43,454 bases of DNA from Alphaproteobacteria bacterium (GTDB taxonomy: Bacteria; Pseudomonadota; Alphaproteobacteria; RF32; CAG-239), in the NCBI GenBank assembly GCA_017480745.1, contig JAFUSA010000021.1:1-43454 (forward strand). Reading direction: 5' to 3'. Within the stretch, counting starts at the first letter, position 1; each line of letters begins with the position of its first letter. Positions 8,187 to 17,800 of the stretch are shown one piece after another. Under the pieces are notes generated by a model. That model saw only the letters and a list, made by a program, of their open reading frames with translations, searched no databases and was not told where the DNA came from. The position numbers and the translations under genes were made by a program.

Positions 8187-10035
8187 AATAAAATTCATAA
8201 TTTTTTTATTAATGTTGTCAATAAATGTTGTATTGCCGACGAGATATTCTTTTGCAGCGGAAGCCAGACTTGCTAACTGTACCAGCGATACCCTTGATAA
8301 GCAGAAAGATTTTATGCAAAACGAGGCCGTCAGGGCTGCGAATGCAATGAAATCAGCGTTTAATACCTATAATGTGGCGGCAAAAGACTATATAAACCAA
8401 TGCCACTCGGGAATGTCTTTGAAAAGACCTTCGTTGATGCCTAATTCAAACGAGGTTACGGCCGCTCAAACATTGGGAATAGATATTGGTATGTCGGTAG
8501 AAGCCCTTAATTTATATAAATACAGCGGGATTGTTTGGGATGCAGAGGGACATTTGATTCCCGAATGTGAAACTAAGAAAAATAAAGCTCAAAGTTTAAT
8601 GGAAGATGTTCGTGCAAAATATATTAGGGCTCTTAAATTGATTTTAGCTGCATCAACAGACGGAAGATCCAGACGATATAACTGTACATGCGATGATTCC
8701 GGTAATGTTAAAAGATGTACTTATGCAGTTCCGACAGGAGAAGTTTTGCATCAAACTTCCGGTTGTGCTCCATTTACAACCTTACATGGAGAATTAACGA
8801 ATAACGGAGGTCCTTTGGGCGATGTTTATGCTGTTATTTTGCGAACACTTAGCGGTATTGCACACGTGGCATGGATTTCGGTAACTCCGGGCTTAACCAA
8901 AGTTGTGCAAATATTCTTTTTGGCTTTGTTGGCTTTTGAAGCTTTAAAAGCCGTCGGTGGTATGGCTGGTTCAAGTATATCAGCGTTTTTGAAAAACGTG
9001 TTGCTTATCGGTTTCAAAATTGCCATAACAGTGCTTTTGTTGAGTAAGGCGCACTTTATTTATGGCATGTTCGTTTCACCGGTCATTCAAGGCGGACTTG
9101 ACTTAGGATTGGCTATTTCTGAGGCAAGCGGAGCCGGAGTGCATTGCTCGGCAAGTTCTAATCTGAGTTTAATTTCAACCGAAGAATTTGATCCGCAGAT
9201 GCTTAATCAAATAAACTCAACAGTGCGTTGTTTCGGTTCTTCTGCGGCTATAACACCGGCAATCGGACGAGGCTTGATGTGTAATGCATGGACGGCCGGT
9301 CCTTTGTCTTTGCCTGATTTCAGTATGTGGTTTACCGGCTTAGTGATGTTAGGATTCGGATTGATGATTTGGTTGGCTATTTCCTTTTATTTGGTAGATT
9401 GCACGGTTCAGTTGGGAATGTTATCGGCGGTAATTCCTCTGTTGGTAGCTTGTTGGCCATTCAAAATGACCGAAAATTACAGCTATAAAGGTGTTAAGAT
9501 GCTGATGAATACATTTTTCAACTACACGATGATGGGAATTGTGTTACTGTTGGGCACAAAAATTATCAGTTACGCGGCAACCGGTAATAATGCCGCGGAT
9601 GAGAGTGCCTTGATAGAAGCATTGAATAATAACGATATTGACGCATTGAAAAAATTGACAGATTTAAGCGGTTTTCAGACGCTTATTTTGGTAGCGTGCG
9701 CAATTTTTGCCATGAAGATGATCGGCAATGTAAATGATTTGGCTGATCAGTTCTCTAAGGGTGGTGGAAGCAATATTGCAGCTAAAATGGGTGGTATGGC
9801 TACTTCGGCGGTTACCTCAGTGGCTCAGGCTGCCGGCGGAGCTGCTCTCAGCGGAGCGGCCACGGCGGGCAAGGCAGTTGCCGATGCTACTGGAGCTACA
9901 ACAGTGGCTAAAAAAGCCGTCGGAGGTATACAGCAAGGTCATAAGAAGTTATGGCAATTTGCTGGTAAGAAAGTCGGTTTAGGACAATTCCAAAACCAAC
10001 AACAAGGCGGTAACGGTGACGGAGGTGATAAATAG
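8173..10035 (+). CDS. VirB6/TrbL-type T4SS membrane protein, unit 2
   Basis: A 620-residue paralog of unit 1. A signal-like N-terminus ending PTRYSFAAEA is followed by a shorter exported domain with paired cysteines (NCTCDDSGNVKRC). The membrane core contains MIWLAISFYLVDCTVQLG and VACWPFKMTENY, closely matching unit 1, and a Gly/Ala-rich tail follows. I use the ATG at 8173, preceded by GGAAGGTG. A longer frame would lack a signal peptide and overlap the upstream gene further. It is likely part of the secretion channel in the inner membrane with an enlarged periplasmic face. Confidence 0.8.
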   Translation: MTLNKIKFIIFLLMLSINVVLPTRYSFAAEARLANCTSDTLDKQKDFMQNEAVRAANAMKSAFNTYNVAAKDYINQCHSGMSLKRPSLMPNSNEVTAAQTLGIDIGMSVEALNLYKYSGIVWDAEGHLIPECETKKNKAQSLMEDVRAKYIRALKLILAASTDGRSRRYNCTCDDSGNVKRCTYAVPTGEVLHQTSGCAPFTTLHGELTNNGGPLGDVYAVILRTLSGIAHVAWISVTPGLTKVVQIFFLALLAFEALKAVGGMAGSSISAFLKNVLLIGFKIAITVLLLSKAHFIYGMFVSPVIQGGLDLGLAISEASGAGVHCSASSNLSLISTEEFDPQMLNQINSTVRCFGSSAAITPAIGRGLMCNAWTAGPLSLPDFSMWFTGLVMLGFGLMIWLAISFYLVDCTVQLGMLSAVIPLLVACWPFKMTENYSYKGVKMLMNTFFNYTMMGIVLLLGTKIISYAATGNNAADESALIEALNNNDIDALKKLTDLSGFQTLILVACAIFAMKMIGNVNDLADQFSKGGGSNIAAKMGGMATSAVTSVAQAAGGAALSGAATAGKAVADATGATTVAKKAVGGIQQGHKKLWQFAGKKVGLGQFQNQQQGGNGDGGDK

Positions 10036-10096
10036 TATATATGATTTGCGAATATTAAAATTTAACCATATTGTAACAAATATTTTCTACAATTTG

Positions 10097-10105
10097 TGTT
10101 ATAGT
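10097..10105 (+). promoter_or_regulatory. Extended -10 promoter before VirB6 unit 3
   Basis: TG-T-TATAGT sits in a block resembling the promoter of unit 1 (AATTTGTG...TATA, then TTTAAGGACT). It would give the array an internal promoter 34 bases before the ATG. Confidence 0.5.
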
Positions 10106-10138
10106 ATAGAAGGGCGTTTTGTTCTTTAAGGACTGGAA

Positions 10139-11485
10139 ATGAATAAGGGTAAATTATATCATGTTCTTAAAATACTTTGCATGGTTACATGCACAGTGTT
10201 TTTACTGGCGGCCTGCGCAAATAAAGATGGAATGAAAGTTGCCGGCGGTGAAGGATATAATTCTCAAGGTTTGTCTCAAGAACAAAAAGATTGTTGGCAA
10301 AAAAGTCTGATTGAAGTTTTTTATAAAAATATAGGCAATTTGAGTTTGTCGGTCTATAAAAATCTGACAGCCGAAGATTTAATGAGCTTGATGATATTAG
10401 CATTTACCATTTGGATGGCTTTTCAAATTTTGCGTCATATATCTTCTCCAACACCGGAAGATATGGGAGAGTTTTGGACCAAGATTTTGAGGAAAGCGAC
10501 TCTGTGTGTTGCCTGTGGATATTTAGCTTCTTCCTCGTCAAACATTATGTATGCTCTCAATACTTTTGTTATGCCGATATATATGGCGCTATTGGAATTT
10601 GCCGCCCATGTTTTGGATTTATTGGGAAGTGAATCTGCAGCCAAAGCCGCAGCCATTAAATTGGCCGGCAGTGATGTGTGTGAAAAATATAATTACACTA
10701 TAAATCAAGCAGCCGGATGTAAAATAAATGGAGCAGTAAAGCTCTCTACTACTTCTTTTCCGCAACAACCGCTTGATTTGATGGGGTGCATGGCTTGTGC
10801 TGTCGGTTCGCGTTTAGATGTCGGATATTCCATCGCTTCGCGTTTATTAGCGCAGGCGTCTTTGATTCCGGTAATTATAGCAGGCTTTTTAATTGCGGCA
10901 TTTACTATTACCAAGTTAGGCTTTGTGCTTTATTTAGTTGATAGTGTTTTCCGTTTGGCAATGATGGTGGCGATTATGCCGTTTCTGATTATGTTCTATC
11001 CGTTTGAACAAACGCGCAAATGGACTTCTACTGGATTTAAGATAATTCTCAATTCCGCTTCTATAATGTTGTGTTTGGCTGTTTTGGTGGGGATGACAAT
11101 ATTTGCCATGCAAAATATTTTAACCGATGCCGATATGGGAATTGCTTTCGGAAATATAAACGAATATAAGATGTTGGGTTCGGTTCCGCTTTCCATGATA
11201 TTCTTGGGTTTTGTAATAGTAAAAGCCAGCAGTTTAGCTGTTAGTTTATCTGATAGCGTAACCGGTGGCGGTGGCGATACCAAATTCCAAAAGAAAGCGG
11301 AAGCTTTGGTCGGCACTGTGGCAAAAGCTGCATGGCATGCTGTTACAGCTGGTGCCGGAAGAGTAGCTACGGCAGCGCTGGAACATTCGGCTCGTTTGCG
11401 TGCTTTGCAGGAAAAGGCGCAAAAGGTTAAGGCGAAAGTAGACAAAGTGCAACATATGGCCAGTCGTTTGGCTGGTAGGGAATAG
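10139..11485 (+). CDS. VirB6/TrbL-type lipoprotein, unit 3
   Basis: A 448-residue VirB6-type membrane protein whose N-terminus carries a lipoprotein signal (FLLAAC, acylated cysteine at residue 26). Hydrophobic helices follow from about residue 80, and the core contains VLYLVDSVFRLAMMVAIMPF and FYPFEQT, matching the WPFK region of its paralogs. The tail is Ala/Lys-rich and helical. A lipobox on a VirB6-type protein is unusual and would tether its N-terminus to a membrane leaflet in addition to the helices. GGAC and GGAAATG precede the start. The gene lies 13 bases before the next one. Confidence 0.75.
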   Translation: MNKGKLYHVLKILCMVTCTVFLLAACANKDGMKVAGGEGYNSQGLSQEQKDCWQKSLIEVFYKNIGNLSLSVYKNLTAEDLMSLMILAFTIWMAFQILRHISSPTPEDMGEFWTKILRKATLCVACGYLASSSSNIMYALNTFVMPIYMALLEFAAHVLDLLGSESAAKAAAIKLAGSDVCEKYNYTINQAAGCKINGAVKLSTTSFPQQPLDLMGCMACAVGSRLDVGYSIASRLLAQASLIPVIIAGFLIAAFTITKLGFVLYLVDSVFRLAMMVAIMPFLIMFYPFEQTRKWTSTGFKIILNSASIMLCLAVLVGMTIFAMQNILTDADMGIAFGNINEYKMLGSVPLSMIFLGFVIVKASSLAVSLSDSVTGGGGDTKFQKKAEALVGTVAKAAWHAVTAGAGRVATAALEHSARLRALQEKAQKVKAKVDKVQHMASRLAGRE

Positions 11486-11498
11486 AAAGGAGGCATAA

Positions 11499-12053
11499 AT
11501 GACTTTTATTAAAAAAATTGCAATTTTATTTATGCTTGCCTTTATGAGTGCTTCTGTTCCGGTACAAGCAGTGTATGCAGCCGGTAGTGGGGGAGCAGTT
11601 GCTTGCGAAAAAGATAGAACTAAAACCAAAGCACAAAGAAGAGCGTGTGCTTGCTCTGAAAAAAAGATGAAAGCCATGTATTTGGATAACGGCAACGTTG
11701 ATAAATATTGTTGGTATTGTAAAATTGTTGTTGTTATGACAAATGCTTATTTAAAAGCGGCGCAGCAGGCACTACCGAGTTCAACTGCTTTGGCAAAAAT
11801 CATTTTAAAGTGGGGCTTTTTGATTTGGCTTGCATATCATATATTGCAAAATGTAAGCTCAATGAAAGCCGTTGGAATTGGCAAAATGCTCCAAGAAATT
11901 TTAGTTATGGGGTTTAAGGTGGCACTTGCCAGTGCTTGTGTCGGTTATGCGCAAAATGTTATAGTGCACTTTTTCATAGACCCGATAATGGGGTTAGGCA
12001 TAGATTACGGTTCATCATTATTAGATGGTCTGAATAGTTATATCAGCACTTAG
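11499..12053 (+). CDS. VirB6-like N-terminal half protein, unit 4a
   Basis: A 184-residue protein with a signal peptide (cleavage near VYAA|GSG), a short Cys-rich segment (ACACSEKK, CWYCK) and two or three hydrophobic helices, including ILKWGFLIWLAYHILQNVSSM. These match the helices that precede the WPFK core in the other units. The WPFK half is missing here and appears in the next gene. AAAGGAGG gives a strong start. I read it as one half of a split VirB6 unit. Confidence 0.7.
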   Translation: MTFIKKIAILFMLAFMSASVPVQAVYAAGSGGAVACEKDRTKTKAQRRACACSEKKMKAMYLDNGNVDKYCWYCKIVVVMTNAYLKAAQQALPSSTALAKIILKWGFLIWLAYHILQNVSSMKAVGIGKMLQEILVMGFKVALASACVGYAQNVIVHFFIDPIMGLGIDYGSSLLDGLNSYIST

Positions 12054-12063
12054 GGGGAATGTT

Positions 12064-14784
12064 ATGCGGATAAAAAATATTTTACATAAATTCTCTTTGG
12101 CTGTTGCGGTATTTTATGCGGTAATGTCGGCTTCCGTTGCTTATGCTGTTTGCGGTTTTGGTACTTCATACGAGCAATTTTCCAAAGAATATGTTCAGGC
12201 CGGCGGCATAGTTTTAACAATGCCGACAAAGGATCAGTATACCTTAAATATACTCCATTATTGCAATGAATTGGAAACAATGAAGAAAAATAAAAAAGCC
12301 TCCGATGAAGCCAGCCAACCAACTCCGTTAGCTCCACAGTCATATAGCGATATTATAAAGGAAATGACACCATGGGGAGAATATGCCGATTCATACGATA
12401 CATGTGCTGGGGTAAGTTCTGCTGCTGCGGCCAGAAACAGCACTTCTCCGAATACCAGTGGAATGTTCAGTGTTAGTGTAATGACCGGAATGCAAAGAAT
12501 GTTGCGCATGATTTATGTTCATTTGAGCCGTCTGTTTATGCTGGGACATGCTGTTGTTTGCTATGGTAATAATGTTGATGTTACACATATTCCGCTGATA
12601 GACATAAATATTCCCAATTTCAGTTTTTTACTTTCCGGTTCGGCTATTTTCTTTTTGGCATCTATGATGACCATGAGTATAGGTATGTATTTTATTGATA
12701 TATCTTTCAAAATAGGTTTTGCCGTGTTGTTTATGCCGATAAGTATTGCTCTATGGCCGTTTAAGCCGACTCATAGCAAATTTAGTGATAATTTGAGTAT
12801 AATTATTCGCAATTCCATGCTGTTTACTTTTGTTGCCGTGGGGGTATCTTTTTCGCTTATTTTAATTACCAATGGAATTTTCGGCCAAGGAAGTTGGAAA
12901 ACTTTTTGGACAGATTTGAGTAATGCTAACACAGAAAGTATAAGTAGGGATTTTTCAATATTTTCAACGCATATTATTGTAGTGGCTTTTTGTATGATTT
13001 ACGGATTTAAAATTTTGGCGTCCAGTGTTAATGATTATTTGGGTTACTTTTTCAGTGATGCGATATTCGGTAGCGAATCGCCAATGCATCAGATGGGAAC
13101 ACAGGCAGTCGGATATGTTTCAGAAAATGCCATAAAGCCGGCAATGTCCTATGCTACCGATGTGGCTACTGCCACGGCAGGCAGAGCCATAAGCAAAACC
13201 GGAAGCACAATAGAAAAATTGGGCAGTAAAGAAGGGCGTAAAGAGCTTGGACAAGACATTAAATACGGCGCACATAAAGCGTGGAATGCCGGAGCACGTG
13301 TCGGTAAAACAATTTTTCATCCGATTGATTCATATAACGAAGCCATGCATGCTACCGGCAGAATGGTAAATAAGGGTTTAGATGCTGCCGGAAATTTGGT
13401 TAAAGAAGCGGTGGATACCGCGTATTTAGTAACCGCCTTGCCAAAAGAATTACGCTCTATTCCGGAAACAATGAAAACTTTGGCAAAGGCACCACACGAT
13501 ATCATAGGAGGTGTGCGCAGTATGGCTGGCGATGGTATTGGTTTGGCATCAAAAGTGGCGGCTTTTACGGTGGGTAATACTGTCGGTCGGGCTTCTGCTT
13601 TGGCGGCCAGATTTAATGTTCCGGGAGCTGCGGCGGTGGCGTCGGTTACCGATCCGACATTGCTTTCAGACTTAGCCGGGCAAGTTCAGCCGATGTTGCA
13701 TCAAGGACGCTTAATTGCTGACGGGTTTATGGCTCAATTATATATTCAAGGTAAAGAGCTTGCGAAACATGGTGTTTCGGCAGGAATAGCAAAAGTTATT
13801 CGTTCGGATGCCGATACAGTGCGTCAGGGTTTACATAATATTAAAGAGGGTGGAAAGCAAACTGCGCAAAAAATTGATGCGGCGGCACAAAAAGTTGTTG
13901 AAACAGTATCGTTTGATGTCGGACACCGTGAAAAAATCAATCAAACAGTTGGTACAGGTGTGGATATGGTAACAGGTGGTTTGAAAGCCGGGTCTGATTT
14001 TATATTTACACAAAGCGGAAAATATGTTCATGAAGCAACTTCTACCGGTATATCGATGGCTTTGGGTGCTATATTGCGTAAAGATCATACGACTGTTCGC
14101 AACGCTTTACATAACGCTAAAATATTCATTCCAACTATGGCAGATAATGCCGGTGCAGGGCTTAAATTCGGAATTAAATCGGCTATGAGTGGTATTTCGG
14201 CTGCGGCTCAATATGTAAAAGAAAGGGCTAATCAGTTGGATAACGCGATTGATAGTATGAATAACTCTTTTACTCTGGGCCCTTCTGCCGTTGTAAAAAC
14301 CCGTATTCGCCGAACAAAACAAGATTTTATTGAATATGCTAATATGGTTAAGTCCGGGCTTAGTAGTTCGCTTACGCCAAAAGAAATGGCGTTAGTGCCA
14401 TTTATGGCAGCATATCAGTTAGCGCAACAAAAAGTGCTTACGGCTACCGGTAATACCATAGGCTTTATGGAACAAGTCCGCGCAACCGGTGGAAAGATTA
14501 TTATAACGTCTGCCGGCAAAATTGTTTTGCGGACTTTGAAAGATACAACCAAAGATGCCTATAAAGCAACTAAGTACACAGCAGAGACAACAGCTAAAGT
14601 TACCGGCGGTATTCTCAGAAACTTCGGTGATCATTTGGCTGATAATCGCAACCATAAGAATCGCAAGTGGAAGACATGGGCTGAAATGAATGAAGCTGCC
14701 GAAAAGAAGAAAGAAGCCGCCCGTGAAGAGCAGGAATATTTCAGAAGCGTAAGTGATAAATATGCGCCAAAGGATGATTCGTAA
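12064..14784 (+). CDS. VirB6-like C-terminal half with a long Ala-rich tail, unit 4b
   Basis: A 906-residue protein with its own signal peptide (ASVAYA|VCG) and an exported segment of about 150 residues. It has only the second half of the VirB6 membrane core (YFIDISFKIGFAVLFMPISIALWPFKPT, then two further helices near residues 255-325). The remaining 580 residues have no obvious membrane segment. They are rich in Ala, Gly, Lys and Thr and read as long amphipathic helices that probably project into the cytoplasm. The gene starts ten bases after unit 4a with GGGGGAA upstream. It should assemble with unit 4a to make one VirB6-like unit. The tail could be an effector-docking or regulatory arm, which is inference. 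Confidence 0.7.
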   Translation: MRIKNILHKFSLAVAVFYAVMSASVAYAVCGFGTSYEQFSKEYVQAGGIVLTMPTKDQYTLNILHYCNELETMKKNKKASDEASQPTPLAPQSYSDIIKEMTPWGEYADSYDTCAGVSSAAAARNSTSPNTSGMFSVSVMTGMQRMLRMIYVHLSRLFMLGHAVVCYGNNVDVTHIPLIDINIPNFSFLLSGSAIFFLASMMTMSIGMYFIDISFKIGFAVLFMPISIALWPFKPTHSKFSDNLSIIIRNSMLFTFVAVGVSFSLILITNGIFGQGSWKTFWTDLSNANTESISRDFSIFSTHIIVVAFCMIYGFKILASSVNDYLGYFFSDAIFGSESPMHQMGTQAVGYVSENAIKPAMSYATDVATATAGRAISKTGSTIEKLGSKEGRKELGQDIKYGAHKAWNAGARVGKTIFHPIDSYNEAMHATGRMVNKGLDAAGNLVKEAVDTAYLVTALPKELRSIPETMKTLAKAPHDIIGGVRSMAGDGIGLASKVAAFTVGNTVGRASALAARFNVPGAAAVASVTDPTLLSDLAGQVQPMLHQGRLIADGFMAQLYIQGKELAKHGVSAGIAKVIRSDADTVRQGLHNIKEGGKQTAQKIDAAAQKVVETVSFDVGHREKINQTVGTGVDMVTGGLKAGSDFIFTQSGKYVHEATSTGISMALGAILRKDHTTVRNALHNAKIFIPTMADNAGAGLKFGIKSAMSGISAAAQYVKERANQLDNAIDSMNNSFTLGPSAVVKTRIRRTKQDFIEYANMVKSGLSSSLTPKEMALVPFMAAYQLAQQKVLTATGNTIGFMEQVRATGGKIIITSAGKIVLRTLKDTTKDAYKATKYTAETTAKVTGGILRNFGDHLADNRNHKNRKWKTWAEMNEAAEKKKEAAREEQEYFRSVSDKYAPKDDS

Positions 14785-14806
14785 AGAAGCAAAAAAGGAT
14801 ATCAAG

Positions 14807-17800
14807 ATGAAAAATATAGGCCTTAAATTTATAATCTTATTTAGCCTTTTTGTAGGATTGAGTGCTTTTGTGCAAAATGCAAATGCGGCAGATTCGTGCA
14901 ATAATTCATGCTCATCTCTTAATGATTGTAAGCCGGCAGTCAGTGGTGGGCATTTTGCCGACAGCGCTTCAAAAAAAATAGATTCTTCCTGTGTGCGTAA
15001 TAATGCTTCGTCCGGTTGTTTTAATGGCATGCCGATCAGTGCCGGAACCGGTAACTATAACTCCATAGGTTACCGTCCGAATGGTGCCGGAGGCAACCCT
15101 ACTCCGCGTAATCACTATGGTTCAGATATCGGCACCACCGGTTACCCGAATGCAAAAGCCTATCCGGTAGCAGATGGCGGAGAAATTGCTTTAACTACTA
15201 ATTCCACCGGAGGTGGACGAACTATGGTAATTAATTATGAAGCCAAGTGCACAGGTGCTGGAGATAAAGCATATTATACTATTTATCGGCATTTAAGAAC
15301 ATATCTTAAAACATCAGGCAAAGTAAATAGAACCGATGAAGTTGCTGTGATTGGCGGTTCCAATTATAAAAACGGTAAACTATGTGATAATCCGGCGCAG
15401 TGCAGCGGTAGCACATGTTGCTCACCTCACTACCAAATGCACTTGCACCTTGAAATGTTGTTAGGGCGCTTTACCGGAAGTAGCACATATGTTGGCAATC
15501 AGGCATCTAAAATTCTTAAACCGTATTGCTCTAACCTTAATTCTTTATGCGGCGGATGTCCGGCAACTGCAAATTGCGATAACGGTCAAAAAGGCCCTCC
15601 GTTCGGAGAAGGTGGATCTTTTGATGGTTCTTTGTCATCTGCCGATCAAGATGCTCAAGTTGAAGCAACAAGATCTTGCCAATACGGAGATTATTTGGAT
15701 AGAAACGGTTGTTTGTTTTGTGAGCTATTCAAAAAAATATTCAATACAGCAAGCAGAATTGCAAAAATTGCCAACGATCTTCTTGCCGGACCGGCAAAAA
15801 GTGTGGTTTCTGTCGGCTTTTTGATATGGATGGCAATTTATTTGTTAAAACAATTTGTGTCATTTCAAGGAATGTCCACCGGTGAAATGTTGAAGGGTTT
15901 ATTGTTTCAAGGTTTCAGAGTGGCTGTGGTTGTTTTGATTTTGAGTGGAGCTGTTTACGGAGTTATGGACGTAACGCTTAATCCGGTAATGAAAACGGGA
16001 CTTAGTTTTGCCAATTCATTGAATCCTACTTCAACATGCGATGAAAGTGCCAGTTATATGCAAGGCATTCAGGGATATGAGGACAGTTATTCCGGTGCCG
16101 GTGTTGATGGAGGTTTATCCAAAGGATTAGGCCGAGCAATTCTTTGCAGTATTAAAAATTTGGAAGATGCTACCGGTTTTATGATGAGTTTGGGTAATTA
16201 TTCCGTTTGCTTGGGAGTATCGCCGCAAAATATGCCGTTTAATATTCTGCCACATCTTGGATATATTACAACCGGTGCGTTTTTATGGGTTGCCGGAATG
16301 GTTTTGTTGGTTACATTTCCATGGTGTTTGATAGACTGCATTTTGCAAATGTGTATAACAGCTGCGTTAATACCTTGCGGCATTGCCGCCTATGCTTTCA
16401 AATCAACAGCCAGATATTTGGTTGTGATATGGAACTTTATGATTAACGCTATGTTTAACTTTGTATTTATGGCGCTTATTGTTTACATTTTGAACAGTAT
16501 GTTGCGTGATTGGATAGGTAATTCCACTCCGGGGTTAACTGATGGTAATGCGCCGGATCCGAAGGTGTTTATTACCGGTTGGAAAGCAAATGGTATTGCG
16601 TGGTGGGGTGTGAATGCTCTTAAAGTATTCGGTATATGTTTCCTGTTTTCAACATTTTTTGAAGAAGCCAAAGATATGGCAGCAAAATTTGCTGACTCTC
16701 CTGGTTTAGGTGGTTCTAAGGGTATTGGTCGTATGGTTGGCGGAACTATGGCTGATATGGGTAATAAATATGTGGCGCAACCGGCAATGCATATAGCCGC
16801 CAAAACAGGTAAAGCCATCGGGCGGGATATGAATGATATGTTCGGAGATGCCGTTCGCAGCAAAATGAATCAGGGACGCGGGTATTTGATGTCTAAGTTC
16901 GGCGGAGAGGCAATTAAAGATGAAGCCGGTAATACTGTGGGATACAAACACCACATGAAATTGTTCGGTATGGATATAAACCGCACGGTATCTATGGATG
17001 AAAACGGTCAATGGGTTCGTCAAAAGGAAACCGTTGTTAAGTCTAAAAACGGTCAAGACAGCCGAATCGTAACCACCAGCGGACCGGGGCAAAAAACACG
17101 AGAAGTATATGATGAAAATAATAATCTGATTAAGCAGACCGGTAAAAATTATGCCAGCAGTGCACGCAATATTGTTGAAAATGACGGTTCAATTCGCAAA
17201 GATGTTGCGGCTGAATTGATGTCCGGTCCTAATAAGGAAGCAGCGGCAGCAATAATGTTGCAAGCGGCAATGCAAAAGCAGGGGATGCAGCTTGATGAAA
17301 CGTTTAAAAACAGACAGATGAATGTCGGTAAAGACGGCTCAATTTCTATGGTTCAAGTAAATAAAGACGGAACAACGCAAACAATTAATGCGCAAATGGT
17401 AGAAATTAACGGTAAAACAATGATGGTTATCAATGAGCAAAAAGCAGATGCAAAAGGTAATTTGATATCGGCCACGCTCTCTAATGGTATGCAAAAACGT
17501 GTAACTTCGTTTGGTAAAGATCGCGAAGGAAATACAACGGCGCATACACAATACAGCTTCAATGAATATTTGGAACGCAAAAATAGTCATAACGGAATTG
17601 TTAATATGTTCGGCGAATGGGGTAATTTGGCGGATAGAGATGCCATTATGGCCGGATTTGATTCGCAAGATTATGATATGCACATGAAGCAGATGTATGG
17701 TAACCAGAGTGATAAAATTGAGGCGGCAAGATATAATCCATTTGGGCAAAATAATATGAATGGCTCCGGATTTGATTTTTTGGGTGGTACCAACGGGGCT

